From the NCBI GenBank assembly GCA_963704025.1, contig CAVPGP010000002.1, forward strand, positions 186,001-250,000: DNA of 64,000 bases. Direction: 5' to 3'. Both the position numbers and the translations under genes were made by a program. A model generated the notes under the pieces. The model did no database searches, was not told where the DNA came from, and saw only the letters and a list, made by a program, of their open reading frames with translations. Shown piece by piece: positions 1 through 9,201 of this stretch (within the stretch, counting starts at the first letter, position 1; each line of letters opens with the position of its first letter). This DNA comes from CAVPGP01 sp963704025. GTDB taxonomy: Bacteria > Actinomycetota > Thermoleophilia > Gaiellales > Gaiellaceae.

Positions 1-1
1 C

Positions 2-136
2 ATCGAAGTCCGGCAATCAGCATCGGAAGAGACGCTTGATTTCGCCGTCGCGCGGGAGCGAGCCCTCGATGCCTTCTACCACCCGTTCGCCCACCTACCG
101 TGGCCAGACGAACTCACAGCGCTGGAGCGTGGATGA
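2..136 (+). CDS. C-terminal end of an unrecognised protein (5' cut by window edge)
   Basis: An open frame enters the window and ends at a TGA at 134-136, giving 44 residues that finish with the stretch YHPFAHLPWPDELTALERG. The composition (acidic and hydrophobic alternation, codon third positions rich in G and C) looks coding. I do not recognise the family from this short tail. The 185 bases between this stop and the next gene hold nothing I can identify. Confidence 0.4.
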   Translation: MEVRQSASEETLDFAVARERALDAFYHPFAHLPWPDELTALERG

Positions 137-321
137 CGATCGACGACTCTCACGGCAATCACGGCAGCGGCCTATGACTGGCTCAGGCCGATCAAAAGGC
201 GCTCAGCCAAGCGCGGCGAGGAGGGCCGCGGTGCCGGCGAGAAAGGCTTCGGCTTCCCCCAACGGCTGTTGGCAGCGTGGTCGAGCATCTGCTCGACCAC
301 GCCCGGTTGCGGTTGCCCCAC

Positions 322-1041
322 TCACGCTGGTGCTGCGTCGGCGAAGGCGCGCTCGAACGCCTTCGGATCGGCAAGCCAGATCGCCGCCATCACCTGCGCG
401 TTTGGATCCGGGAAGATGTCCTCGAGATCAGCGGCGAGCGCGTCGAGGATGCCGGCGGCAACCTCAGCGGGCGCGGTCTTGGGTGCATCGATTCCGGCAA
501 GCATGTCGGTGTCGATTCCGCCGGGGTAGACGCCGTGCACCGAGATTCCGCGCGCCGCGAGCACGGGCCGCAACGCCTGCGTCAGCGAATGCGCAGCAGC
601 CTTGGATGCCGAGTATCCGGTCATCGGCGGCGTGCTGGCGAGGCTGAGCAGCGAGAGCACGTTCACGATGTGGCCACCGCCGTTCTCCTCGAGCACCGGA
701 ACGAACGCGCGAATGGCGGCATGGGTGCCCGCGTAGTTGACGGCCATCTCCTGCTCGAGGGCCTCGGAGTTTGCGTCGAGCGGACCGGCGAAGAGCGCGG
801 TCGAGGCGTTGTTGATCAACAGCGTCGTGTCCCGTGCCTGCCGGGCCGCCGCGGCGATGGAGGCGGAGTCGAGCAGATCGAACTGGACGGGGACGATGCG
901 GTCGTCACGGCGAACGCCGTCCGGGTTTCGTGCGAGCGCATACACCTTGGCGACGCCTCGGTCGAGGAGAGCGTCCACGAGATGACGGCCGAGACCGCGC
1001 GAGGCACCGGTGACGACCGGGGTCGAGGCAGCAATGTCCAT
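322..1041 (-). CDS. short-chain dehydrogenase/reductase (SDR)
   Basis: NAD(P)-dependent oxidoreductase of the classical SDR family; the substrate cannot be told from sequence. The N-terminus carries the TGASRGLGRHL nucleotide-binding motif, NNAS follows near residue 90, and the active-site YxxxK appears as GYSASKAAAHSL after a conserved serine. The length (239 residues) is typical. I start at the ATG at 1041 because AAGGAG lies 7 bases upstream; an in-frame upstream ATG at 1107 would add an unlikely 22-residue tail. It is divergent from the AraC-family regulator at 1184, a frequent arrangement in which the regulator controls the SDR. That regulatory link is inference. Confidence 0.9.
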   Translation of the reverse strand: MDIAASTPVVTGASRGLGRHLVDALLDRGVAKVYALARNPDGVRRDDRIVPVQFDLLDSASIAAAARQARDTTLLINNASTALFAGPLDANSEALEQEMAVNYAGTHAAIRAFVPVLEENGGGHIVNVLSLLSLASTPPMTGYSASKAAAHSLTQALRPVLAARGISVHGVYPGGIDTDMLAGIDAPKTAPAEVAAGILDALAADLEDIFPDPNAQVMAAIWLADPKAFERAFADAAPA

Positions 1042-1096
1042 CCTGTGCTCCTTTGCTTGACGGCGACTGACCTTCAGCACCGTACGTCGCGGGACA

Positions 1097-1153
1097 ATTG
1101 CGAGCAATGATGTTCTGTACGAATTTCTTGTCCGGTCGTCTCGATCACGAGAC
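1097..1153. promoter_or_regulatory. divergent promoter region with two inverted repeats
   Basis: The 142-base gap between the divergent SDR and AraC-family genes contains ATTGC-GA-GCAAT at 1097-1108 and GTCTCG-ATCA-CGAGAC at 1138-1153, both perfect inverted repeats. They are candidate operators for the adjacent regulator. AraC proteins usually bind direct repeats, so a different protein could be involved. Confidence 0.4.
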
Positions 1154-1183
1154 TCTTCTTCGATCTATGGATAGTCTTCGACC

Positions 1184-2101
1184 ATGGACCCGCTTGCGGA
1201 CGTGCTCGACCTCAGCCGCGTTCGAGGAGCCCTTCTGGCGAATGTCCGAGCCGGTGCACCCTGGGGCCTCGAGCTCCCGGACAGCGGCGGCGCCTCGTTC
1301 CATGCCTTCACGGCCGGGACTGCCTGGTTGCGAGTCGGAGGCGAGGCGCCGCTGCAGCTGATGCCGGGCGATCTGCTCCTGTTCCCGACGGGGATCTCGC
1401 ATCGCCTCTCGTCGGAGCCCGACGGGCCCTGTCGGCCGTTCGACCGGGTGATGAAGGAAGAGCTGACGACTCCGGAGGGGAACCTGGCACTCGGCGGGAG
1501 CGCCGCGTCGACCATGTTCGTCTGTGCCGGCTACGACTACGACCTCGAGGTCGCCGAGCCGCTGCTGCGGCTGCTCCCGCCGGTGCTGCACGTCAGTGCC
1601 CATCCTTCGCAGGGCCGCGACATCGCCGCGATCGTGCAACTCCTCGCGGGCGAAGTCGGGTCACGCGGCCCCGGTGCGCGGGCTGCCATCGCCCGCTTGA
1701 TCGACCTGCTGTTGATCGCAGCGATTCGCCGCTGGTCCGAGAGCCAGTCGGACGACTCGACTCGTTCGTGGTTGACAGCCTTGCGAGATCCGACGATCGC
1801 CACGGTCCTCGCGCTCTTGCATTCGCGTCCTGACGAACCGTGGACGATCGAGAGTCTCGCCCGTGAGGTGCACCTATCCCGCGCGACCCTTGCGCGCCGA
1901 TTCACCGACGCCGTCGGCGAACCGCCGCTGGCCTATCTCGCACGTTGGCGTATGCATCTTGCTGCGCAGCGGCTCAAGCACACAACCGACAGTCTCCAGT
2001 CGATCGCGCGATCGGTGGGTTACACATCCGAATACGCGTTCAGCCGAGCGTTCTCGCGTCACCGCGGACAGCCCCCCGGCCGTTACCGCCGCACGACATG
2101 A
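1184..2101 (+). CDS. AraC-family transcriptional regulator with cupin sensor domain
   Basis: Predicted DNA-binding regulator of 305 residues. The first 150 residues form a cupin-type ligand pocket (PGDLLLFPTGISHRLSSEP is typical of the AraC_binding_2/cupin_6 group). The last 100 residues hold two helix-turn-helix motifs, including HLSRATLARRFTDAVGEPP and the family signature around YTSEYAFSRAFSRHRGQPPG. This subfamily is often found next to a short-chain dehydrogenase or other oxidoreductase, and here the SDR gene diverges from it. The inducer is unknown. Confidence 0.92.
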   Translation: MDPLADVLDLSRVRGALLANVRAGAPWGLELPDSGGASFHAFTAGTAWLRVGGEAPLQLMPGDLLLFPTGISHRLSSEPDGPCRPFDRVMKEELTTPEGNLALGGSAASTMFVCAGYDYDLEVAEPLLRLLPPVLHVSAHPSQGRDIAAIVQLLAGEVGSRGPGARAAIARLIDLLLIAAIRRWSESQSDDSTRSWLTALRDPTIATVLALLHSRPDEPWTIESLAREVHLSRATLARRFTDAVGEPPLAYLARWRMHLAAQRLKHTTDSLQSIARSVGYTSEYAFSRAFSRHRGQPPGRYRRTT

Positions 2102-2205
2102 GCCCGTGCTACCGATGAGTTTCCCTCGCGCCGCGGATTGAAGGCGGTGAGGGGCAGGAAAGGACTCGCGTGAGGTCAGGGCTGAACTGATCGGAGGTGG
2201 GAAGC

Positions 2206-2616
2206 GTGGTGGATGTGACGGTGGCATCGTTCGAGGAGATGGAGCCGATCTACGACGGGCTCGCCCGGAGGGCGCGGGCGTCCCTCGGCGTGACGGGTTG
2301 GGGAATGCAGGTGATGACGCTGCCCCCTAACTGGGACGGCTACCCCAACCACAGGCATGACGCGAGCGTCGAGGACGCGAACCAGGAAGAGGTGTACATC
2401 CCGATCGAGGGCTCTGGGCTCCTGTACGCCGACGGCGAGGCGTTCGAGCTCCGGCCCGGGCTGATGGTGCGGGTGGGTCCACAGCAGCTGCGCCGGATCG
2501 TTCCCGGTGACGATGGGATCCGCTTCGTGGCGCTCGGGGCGGTGCCGGGCACCTTCGACGCTTCACCGTGGACAGAGCTGGGTGGACCGCCACCCGTGGC
2601 GCCCGCGGGCACCTGA
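2206..2616 (+). CDS. small cupin-domain protein
   Basis: A single-domain cupin of about 136 residues. Metal-ligand motifs are visible as PNHRHD near residue 50 and a later acidic EEVYIPIEGSG turn typical of cupin motif 1, followed by LRPGLMVRVGPQQLRRIVPG as motif 2. I place the start at the GTG at 2206, six bases after GGAGG at 2193; a GTG at 2209 is equally possible and a GTG at 2197 would overlap the ribosome site. It lies 7 bases before the sigma factor gene and is probably cotranscribed. The substrate is unknown. Confidence 0.82.
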   Translation: MVDVTVASFEEMEPIYDGLARRARASLGVTGWGMQVMTLPPNWDGYPNHRHDASVEDANQEEVYIPIEGSGLLYADGEAFELRPGLMVRVGPQQLRRIVPGDDGIRFVALGAVPGTFDASPWTELGGPPPVAPAGT

Positions 2617-2623
2617 GTATCGA

Positions 2624-3628
2624 ATGGAGGCAACAGCTTCAGGCAACTCCGTGCTCGTGGCCGCCCAGGCCGGCGACGAGCGGGCCTTCGTGCGGCTGAC
2701 TGCGCCCCACCGGCAAGCGCTGCACCGTCACTGCTACCGCATCCTCGGCTCGCTGCACGACGCCGACGACGCGCTACAGGAGACGATGCTTCGCGCCTGG
2801 CAAGGCATCGACCGCTTCCAGCCGCGAGCGCCGCTGCGCTCGTGGCTCTACCGGATCGCGACCAACGTCTGCCTGCGCATGCTGGAGCTGCGGGCTCGAG
2901 ACCCCGGTGCCGCGGTCGACTCGCATCTCGAGCCTTACCCCGACCTGCTCCTGGACGGCGTCGCCTCTCCGGCTGCAGGGCCGGAGGAGACGGTGGAGGA
3001 GCGCGAGCGGATCGGGCTCGCGTTCGTGGCTGCGATGCAGCTGCTGCCACCGAAGCAGCGCGTGACGGTCGTGCTGCGCGACGTCCTCGACTGGTCGGCT
3101 CGCGAGGTGGCCGAGCTCCTCGACGACACCGTTCCGGCCGTCAACAGCGCGTTGCAGCGCGGCCGCGACTGCCTGGAACGCGAGCGCGAGGAACGCAGCC
3201 TCGCGCGGGTACACGCCCCGGCGAACGCGGCAGAGGAAGAGCGCGTCATGCGGCGCTTCCAGGAGGCCTGGGCGGCGGTCGACTTCGACGGCATCGTCTC
3301 GCTCCTCGCCGACGACGCGCTCCTCACGATGCCTCCAGAGGCGCAACGCTTCGAGGGCAGCGCCGAGATCGGCAGCTTCTTTGCCAATGCGCCACTCGAC
3401 GGTCGTCTCGACAGGATCCGGCTCGTCCCCACGCGCGCCAACGGTCAGCCGGGGCTGGCCGCCTACGCCGACGAACAAGGTGAGGGTGTCTTCGACGCGT
3501 ACGGCGTGATGGTGTTCGCGATTCGCGGCGACCGGATCGACGGGATCACGGGGTTCGCTCGCCAGCCGGCGCTGTTCACTCGCCTCGGCCTCCCGCCGCG
3601 GCTGGCCGCGACGGACCGAAAAGGGTGA
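2624..3628 (+). CDS. ECF sigma factor with SnoaL-like C-terminal domain (SigX5/TIGR02960-like)
   Basis: RNA polymerase sigma factor of 334 residues. Region 2 starts near residue 15 (GDERAFVRLTAPHRQALHRH, then DADDALQETMLRAWQGI), and region 4 contains LLPPKQRVTVVLRDVLDWSA with the helix-turn-helix REVAELLDDTVPAVNSALQR. After about residue 205 a SnoaL-like fold begins (MRRFQEAWAAVDFDGIVSLL), as in the ECF41/SigX5 type, where the tail modulates activity. No anti-sigma gene is adjacent, which fits this type. The ATG at 2624 lacks a strong ribosome site; it gives the usual N-terminus, whereas an upstream in-frame start at 2507 would overlap the cupin gene. Confidence 0.88.
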   Translation: MEATASGNSVLVAAQAGDERAFVRLTAPHRQALHRHCYRILGSLHDADDALQETMLRAWQGIDRFQPRAPLRSWLYRIATNVCLRMLELRARDPGAAVDSHLEPYPDLLLDGVASPAAGPEETVEERERIGLAFVAAMQLLPPKQRVTVVLRDVLDWSAREVAELLDDTVPAVNSALQRGRDCLEREREERSLARVHAPANAAEEERVMRRFQEAWAAVDFDGIVSLLADDALLTMPPEAQRFEGSAEIGSFFANAPLDGRLDRIRLVPTRANGQPGLAAYADEQGEGVFDAYGVMVFAIRGDRIDGITGFARQPALFTRLGLPPRLAATDRKG

Positions 3629-3631
3629 CCC

Positions 3632-3858
3632 GTGGCCTCTGACGAGAGGCTTGCGGATCGGTGCGCGACATCCTCGCCGGCGACCCCGCGCTCAGCGAGC
3701 GGAAGATGTTCGGAAGTCTGACCAATGACCGGCATGGTCTACGTCGCACCCGAAGCCTGCGCGGCAAGGCGCTCCGACCGTGCGTGGAACAGGCACCCGG
3801 CTTCGCACCAACGCTTCGGCCGAATCGCGTCTCGCGTCGTGCGCAATACCTCGATTAG
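3632..3858 (+). pseudogene. TfoX N-terminal-domain protein, decayed
   Basis: Pieces of a TfoX_N domain lie in order but in different frames: DERLADR from GTG 3632, then VRDILAGDPALSERKMFG in the next frame, then TGMVYVAPEAC (3723 onward), then RGKALRPCVEQAPGFAPTL ending at a stop near 3858. Intact family members have about 35 residues between the KMFG and TGMVYV segments; here they are joined almost directly. So there is one internal deletion and at least two frame changes. The gene directly follows the sigma factor and cannot make a normal product. Confidence 0.65.
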
Positions 3859-3919
3859 CGCACTCGACGATCTCGATCAGCCAGTCGGTTGCGACTCGAG
3901 GATACGCTTGGCAGGCGCG

Positions 3920-4407
3920 CTATTTCAGTTCCTCGAGCAGCGTGGGCACGTCCGCTGCAGTGAACTGCGCGCCGGCGGGAGCAACCACGACTGCGCACCA
4001 TCCGTACGAAAGCGCATTCCCGCGAGTTCGCCATCGCGGGCGCGCGCGATCGGCTACGGGCCTTCGGGCAACCCTCCGGCGAAGAACCGCACTGCTGCAT
4101 AGCCCTCGGAGTCTTGCTCGAGCTCGTGCGACTGTGACCACGGAAGAATGTCGATGCCGACCTTGGTGCGGATCCAGCAGCCGAACTGCGTCGCCAGTCC
4201 GGTCGAGATCCCCGGGCCGATCAGAAGCACGACGGTGCCATCCGCGGAAAGTGCTGCGCGCAGATCGTTCTGCCTGCGGCCGAACGCGCCGTCGCCGTCT
4301 GCGGCCGAGTCGAGAAGCATCACGAGCGCCTCGCTCGGCGGCGACTGCTCGTCCGCGACGAAGTCCTCACCGCCCTCGAGGCCGATTGCAATCGTCGGAG
4401 CTGTCAT
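3920..4407 (-). pseudogene. unrecognised protein gene with a broken 3' part
   Basis: Reading from the ATG at 4407 (AAAGGA 8 bases before it), a coding-like frame runs through TAPTIAIGLEGGEDFVADEQ and FGCWIRTKVGIDILPWSQSH to RFFAGGLPEG, then meets a TAG at 4054-4056. A second coding-like stretch, WCAVVVAPAGAQFTAADVP, continues in another frame to a stop at 3920. The most economical reading is one gene of about 160 codons broken by a frameshift. I do not recognise the family. The first 117 codons might still be made as a truncated protein. Confidence 0.5.
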
Positions 4408-4512
4408 CACTGGTGTCCTTTCGTGAGCAGGTTCAGCCCCTCAGTCCGCAAGCGGCTTCCCGCCGTTACGTCAAGGCTGTAACGCTGAGGGCTACCGAGT
4501 GACTCAACCCCT

Positions 4513-4953
4513 ATGCGTACGAAGCTGCTCCTTCTTCTCGTGTTTGCTGTTGCCGCTTCAGTCGTCGGCATCGCGTCAGCCTCTACGCAAGCGTCGCGAT
4601 CTATGGTGACCGTGAGGTCTTCCTCGTACGGTCGCATCCTGTTCGACGGCCACGGCTTCGCCCTGTACGCGTTCACGCGCGACTCGCGTGGCAAGAGCGC
4701 CTGCAGCGGCGCCTGCGCGACGGCCTGGCCCCCGTATCTCGTCACCTCGCGCGCACGAGCGGCCGCCGGCGTCAAGGCGGGGCTGATCGGAACGACGAGG
4801 CGCGCGGACGGCAAGCTGCAGGCGACCTACGCCGGCCGCCCGCTCTACTACTACGTCGGCGATCGCAAGCCGCGACAGGTTCTCTGCCAGAACGTGAGCG
4901 AGTTCGGCGGACTCTGGCTCGTGGTGCGCCCGAACGGCCAAGTCGTGCGCTAG
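4513..4953 (+). CDS. secreted protein with PF03640-type lipoprotein repeats (COG4315)
   Basis: A 146-residue exported protein. Residues 1-26 form a signal peptide (KLLLLLVFAVAASVVGIASA). The rest contains two copies of the secreted repeat of unknown function found in COG4315 lipoproteins: a first around YGRILFDGHGFALYAFTRDS with CSGACATAWPP, and a second around LQATYAGRPLYYYVGD. Many family members are anchored by a lipobox; I see no lipobox cysteine here, so this copy is probably released. The role is unknown. Ribosome site is weak. Nothing else is recognisable in the 100 bases upstream. Confidence 0.85.
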   Translation: MRTKLLLLLVFAVAASVVGIASASTQASRSMVTVRSSSYGRILFDGHGFALYAFTRDSRGKSACSGACATAWPPYLVTSRARAAAGVKAGLIGTTRRADGKLQATYAGRPLYYYVGDRKPRQVLCQNVSEFGGLWLVVRPNGQVVR

Positions 4954-5054
4954 CGCCTCGTCGTCCTCCGTCAGACCTCAGAGGAAATCCTGCGGGAAGC
5001 GGATCTCAAAGTGACTGATCCATGAACGGAACGACTTTCTTTGGAGGGTCGCGG

Positions 5055-5267
5055 GTGATCGCAAAGGCGATTCCCGATGATGTTCGAGCACTGTTGGATG
5101 CACCCAACATGGCCTATCTATCGACAGTGCGAAGGGATGGGTCGCCGCGGAACTGGGTAGTGTGGGTCGGACTCGAGAACGACCACATCCTTCGTGATCG
5201 CCGTCGAGAGGGCATGGCAGTGCACCCTCGCCTTTGTAGGAACGGTCGAAGGTTGGTCGGCGCATGA
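5055..5267 (+). pseudogene. PPOX-class (pyridoxamine-5'-phosphate oxidase-like) F420/flavin protein, internally deleted
   Basis: From GTG 5055 (GGAGGG six bases upstream) the frame reads IPDDVRALLDAPNMAYLSTV and RRDGSPRNWVVWVGLENDHI, the typical N-terminal strands of PPOX-class enzymes that bind flavin or F420. At about 5190 it passes into nonsense, while the next frame shows FVIAVERAWQCTLAFV, which resembles the C-terminal strand of the same family. About 60 central residues are missing, so this is an internal deletion plus frame change. The 200 bases that follow, to the miaB leader, hold nothing else I recognise. Confidence 0.6.
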
Positions 5268-5418
5268 CGTCGCCGCTGACGTCTTGGTCGTCGCCTTCCT
5301 CGAGCACGTCATCGCCGTAGATCTCGGCGTAGCTGCGATTTGCGAGCGAACTGGTGCTCACCAGATGAACCCTGGTCCCTCGCGTCCCCGAACCGCGCTC
5401 GCGCGCGCGTAAGAGAGC

Positions 5419-5444
5419 AGCCGCAGTCCGCTACCGCTGCGGCT
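5419..5444. other. hairpin upstream of miaB
   Basis: AGCCGCAG pairs perfectly with CTGCGGCT across a 10-base loop, ending 33 bases before the miaB ATG. There is no T-run, so it is not a simple terminator. It could be the end of the decayed upstream unit or a leader structure of miaB. Confidence 0.35.
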
Positions 5445-5476
5445 ATCGTTCTGAGGCTTCCGCTCCCGGCTTTCAT

Positions 5477-6805
5477 ATGTCTAAACGGTACTTCGTCACC
5501 ACGTTCGGCTGCCAGATGAACGCGCACGACTCGGAGCGCATCAAGGGCATGCTCGAGGAGCTGGGGCTCGGCGAGGCCGTGTCACCCGAGGACGCCGACG
5601 TCGTCGTCTTCAACACTTGCACGATCCGCGAGAAGCCGGACACGAGGTTCGCGGCGCACATCGGCAACGCGATTGCACGCAAGCATCTGCGGCCCGAGAC
5701 GGTGATCGCGGTCGGCGGGTGCTATGCGGAGGCGCAGCGCGAGCGGTTGTTCGAGCTCTATCCGGACGTCGACGTCGCGTTCGGTCCCGGCTCGATCCCG
5801 CACCTCGGCGAGTGGCTCGGCGCGGGGGGCGAAGGCGTCGAGCGCGGCCGCTTCGGGCTCGAGGAGCGCTCGTTCGCCGGTGAGTTGCCCATGCACAGGG
5901 AGCGGAGCTTCCAGGCGTGGGTGCAGGTCTCGATGGGCTGCAACTCGAAGTGCTCCTATTGCATCGTCCCGGCCGTTCGCGGCCGCGAGCGGAGCCGACG
6001 GCCGGGCGAGGTCGTCGCCGAGGTGACACGCCTCGCAGCGGAGGGCGTGCGCGAGGTGACCCTGCTCGGCCAGAACGTCAACTCCTGGGGACGCGACCTA
6101 CTGCCGGAGATCCGCACCGAGTTCGGCGAGCTTCTGCGGGCGTGTGACTCCGTCGACGGCATCGAGCGGATCCGCTTCACGAGCCCTCATCCCAAGGACT
6201 TCCGCGACCCGGTGATCGCCGCCATGGCGGAGTGCGACGCCGTCTGCGAGCACGTCCACCTGCCGCTCCAGTCGGGCTCGGCGCGGATCCTCAAGGCGAT
6301 GCGCCGGACATACGGCCCCGAGCGCTACCTCGCCCTCGTCGACAAGCTCCGCGAGGCGATCCCGGACCTCGCGCTCGGCACGGACATCATCGTCGGCTTC
6401 CCCGGCGAGACGGAGACGGACTTCCAGGAGACGCTCGCCGTCGTCGAGGAGGTCGCGTACGACAGCGCCTTCACGTTTGTCTACTCGCCGCGGCGTAGCA
6501 CCGAGGCCGCGGAGCTGTCCGATCAGGTGGCGGACGACGTGAAGCGCGAGCGGATCGAGCGTCTCGTCGACGTCGTCCAGCGGTGCGCAGCCCAACGCAA
6601 CGCTGCGCGCGTCGGCCGCATCGAGGAGGTGCTGGTCGAGGGCGCGAGCCGCACAGACCAATCGCTCCTCCGCGGCCGGACGCGCCGCAACACCACGGTC
6701 AACTTCGCCGGGCAGGCCGCGGCGGGAGACCTCGTCTCGGTCAAGGTCGAAGCGGCGACCTCGACGACACTCCGCGGCACGCAGTCCACTTTGGTCGCCG
6801 CGTAG
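5477..6805 (+). CDS. miaB: tRNA-2-methylthio-N6-dimethylallyladenosine synthase MiaB
   Basis: Radical SAM methylthiotransferase that adds the 2-methylthio group to i6A37 in tRNA, following MiaA. Three cysteines of the N-terminal UPF0004 domain are present (TTFGCQMN, VVFNTCTIRE, AVGGCYAE), each expected to ligate the auxiliary 4Fe-4S cluster. The radical SAM CxxxCxxC is at GCNSKCSYCIVP near residue 155. A TRAM domain closes the protein (VLVEGASR to LVSVKVEAAT). The length of 442 residues is normal. It is followed 9 bases later by miaA, so the two steps of the same modification are made together. Confidence 0.97.
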   Translation: MSKRYFVTTFGCQMNAHDSERIKGMLEELGLGEAVSPEDADVVVFNTCTIREKPDTRFAAHIGNAIARKHLRPETVIAVGGCYAEAQRERLFELYPDVDVAFGPGSIPHLGEWLGAGGEGVERGRFGLEERSFAGELPMHRERSFQAWVQVSMGCNSKCSYCIVPAVRGRERSRRPGEVVAEVTRLAAEGVREVTLLGQNVNSWGRDLLPEIRTEFGELLRACDSVDGIERIRFTSPHPKDFRDPVIAAMAECDAVCEHVHLPLQSGSARILKAMRRTYGPERYLALVDKLREAIPDLALGTDIIVGFPGETETDFQETLAVVEEVAYDSAFTFVYSPRRSTEAAELSDQVADDVKRERIERLVDVVQRCAAQRNAARVGRIEEVLVEGASRTDQSLLRGRTRRNTTVNFAGQAAAGDLVSVKVEAATSTTLRGTQSTLVAA

Positions 6806-6814
6806 CGCGGCTCG

Positions 6815-7708
6815 ATGATCCTCGCGATCTTCGGCCCGACGGCGTCCGGCAAGACGGCCGTCGCAGGGGCGGTCGCCGAGCGGATCGCTGCGGAGATCGT
6901 CTCGGCTGACTCGATGCAGATCTACCGCGGACTGCCCATCCTGACGAACCAGGGTGCCGGCAGGCTGGTCGGCATCTGGCCCCTCGACCGGCAGGGCTCG
7001 GTGGCCGACTTCCAGCAGCTCGCCCACGCCGAGATCGACAAGGCGATCGCCGCGGGCCGGACGCCCGTCGTGGTCGGCGGTTCCGGGCTCTGGTTCCGCG
7101 CCGCACTCGTCGACCTCGAGATCCCACCCGCGGCAGATGCGCCCTCACGGGAGCACTGGCAGCGCCTCTATGACCGGTTCGGCGGCCAGGTCGCTCACGG
7201 CCTCTTGCGCGCGCGCGATCCGCATGCCGCGGCGCTCGTCCACGCGAACGATCGGAAGCGTGTCGTGCGCGCGCTCGAGCTCTGGCAGGCCGGCTCGTCC
7301 CTCGCGCCGCCGGCCGAGTCGCGCCTGTGGACCGACGAGCTGCGGCATCCGGCGGTCGTCGTCGGTCTGGACGTGCCCCGCGAGCTGGTCGCCGAGCGAA
7401 TCCGCCGCCGGACGCGCGAGATGTTCGTGCAGGGGGTCGTCGCCGAGGTGGCGGCCGCCGGGGAGGTCGCGCCGAACGTCCTCGGCGTCGAGGAGATCCG
7501 GACGCTGCCCGCCGCGGAGGCTGAGGAGCGGATCGCGCTCCGGACCTGCCAGCTTGCCGCCTACCAGCGGAAGTGGATGCGTCGAATCCCCGGTCTCGCT
7601 AGCGTTGCCGGCGACCGCCCGCCGGGCGAGATCGCCGATGAGATCGTCGCGCTGGGACGCCAACGGGAACGTCTACCTGCTCACCGAGGAGCGTGGGCTG
7701 ACGGCTGA
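6815..7708 (+). CDS. miaA: tRNA dimethylallyltransferase MiaA
   Basis: Transfers the dimethylallyl group from DMAPP to N6 of A37 in tRNAs reading UNN codons, giving the substrate of MiaB encoded just upstream. The P-loop is at residues 7-14 (GPTASGKT), followed by the family signature EIVSADSMQIYRGL; VVGGSGLWFRA and ALELWQAG also match. The C-terminal part retains TCQLAAYQRKWMRR, which belongs to the tRNA-binding region. Its last 71 bases overlap the start of dapF in another frame. The 297-residue length is normal. Confidence 0.95.
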   Translation: MILAIFGPTASGKTAVAGAVAERIAAEIVSADSMQIYRGLPILTNQGAGRLVGIWPLDRQGSVADFQQLAHAEIDKAIAAGRTPVVVGGSGLWFRAALVDLEIPPAADAPSREHWQRLYDRFGGQVAHGLLRARDPHAAALVHANDRKRVVRALELWQAGSSLAPPAESRLWTDELRHPAVVVGLDVPRELVAERIRRRTREMFVQGVVAEVAAAGEVAPNVLGVEEIRTLPAAEAEERIALRTCQLAAYQRKWMRRIPGLASVAGDRPPGEIADEIVALGRQRERLPAHRGAWADG

Positions 7709-8330
7709 GCTCGTGCGCGCCCAGGTGGGCGACGCGGACGGGATCCTCCAGATCGTCTCGGTCGACGGCAGCGCCGTCGAGATCGTGATCTGGAACCCAG
7801 ACGGGTCGACCGCCGAGCTGTCCGGCAACGGAACCCGCATCGCGGCCTGCTGGCTGGCCGAGCGCGCCGGCGCGGACGAGGTTCGCGTCCACGTCGGGCC
7901 GCGTCAGGTCGTCGCACGGATGCTCGGAGGCGACCTCGTCGAGCAGGAGATGGGCGAGGTCGACGTCGCCGAGCCGGAGCAGCTGGCCGGCCTGACCGTG
8001 ACGCCCGTCACGGTCGGGAACCCCCACGCGGTGGTGATCGGCGACCCGGACGAATTGCCGAGAGTCGGGCCGATGCTCGAGGCGCACGAGCGGTTCCCGG
8101 GCCGCACGAACGTCCAGGTCGCCAGGATCGACGCGCCGGGCGAGGTCACGGCGCGGGTCTGGGAGCGCGGCGCGGGGGAGACCGCATCGTCCGGCACGAG
8201 CGCCGTCGCCGTCGCCGCGGCGACCCACGGCGAGGGCGAGGTCGTCGTGCATTTCCCGGGCGGCGACCTCCGCGTCCGCCTCGAACACGGCCGAGCCTGG
8301 CTGACGGGTCCCGCCGTCCGCGTCGCGTGA
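7638..8330 (+). CDS. dapF: diaminopimelate epimerase DapF-like, both catalytic cysteines replaced by serine
   Basis: By family, DapF interconverts LL- and meso-diaminopimelate using two opposed cysteines. The fold markers are present: WDANGNVYLL at the N-terminus, NPDGSTAELSGNGTR, VGNPHAVV and WERGAGETASSGTS. However, the residues at both catalytic positions are serine: S62 in ELSGNGTR (normally CGNG) and S185 in ASSGTS (normally ACGTG). At 230 residues it is also about 40 shorter than typical DapF. It starts at the ATG at 7638, inside the miaA reading frame. It may be inactive, have shifted chemistry, or use serine; dapE-dapC-dapD lie just beyond it on the opposite strand. Confidence 0.88.
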   Translation: MRSSRWDANGNVYLLTEERGLTAELVRAQVGDADGILQIVSVDGSAVEIVIWNPDGSTAELSGNGTRIAACWLAERAGADEVRVHVGPRQVVARMLGGDLVEQEMGEVDVAEPEQLAGLTVTPVTVGNPHAVVIGDPDELPRVGPMLEAHERFPGRTNVQVARIDAPGEVTARVWERGAGETASSGTSAVAVAAATHGEGEVVVHFPGGDLRVRLEHGRAWLTGPAVRVA

Positions 8331-8374
8331 GGTCTTTTTACGAAATCGGCTCGGTCGCGTGCGCCTCGGTCCGG

Positions 8375-8428
8375 TAGCGTCGACCGCCGAGGGCGGTGGG
8401 AGGCGGTCCCCACCCAAGGGTGGGGGCG
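8375..8428. repeat. convergent-end hairpin element, copy 1
   Basis: This 54-base element lies between the convergent dapF and dapD ends. It begins TAGCGTCGAC, contains GCCGAGGGCGG and a perfect hairpin CCCCACCC-AA-GGGTGGGG. A second copy with the same order of blocks is at 13680-13731, also between two convergent genes. The location and shape suggest a bidirectional terminator or a REP-like repeat; no T-run follows. Confidence 0.6.
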
Positions 8429-8454
8429 TGATGAGACGCGGCCCGAAAAGCCAC

Positions 8455-9197
<743 letters not shown>

Positions 9198-9201
<4 letters not shown>

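Noticed and set aside
4978..5361. Minus-strand frame of 127 codons opposite the PPOX remnant
   Set aside because: The plus strand explains conserved family segments on both sides of the deletion; the minus frame shows no recognisable domain or ribosome site.
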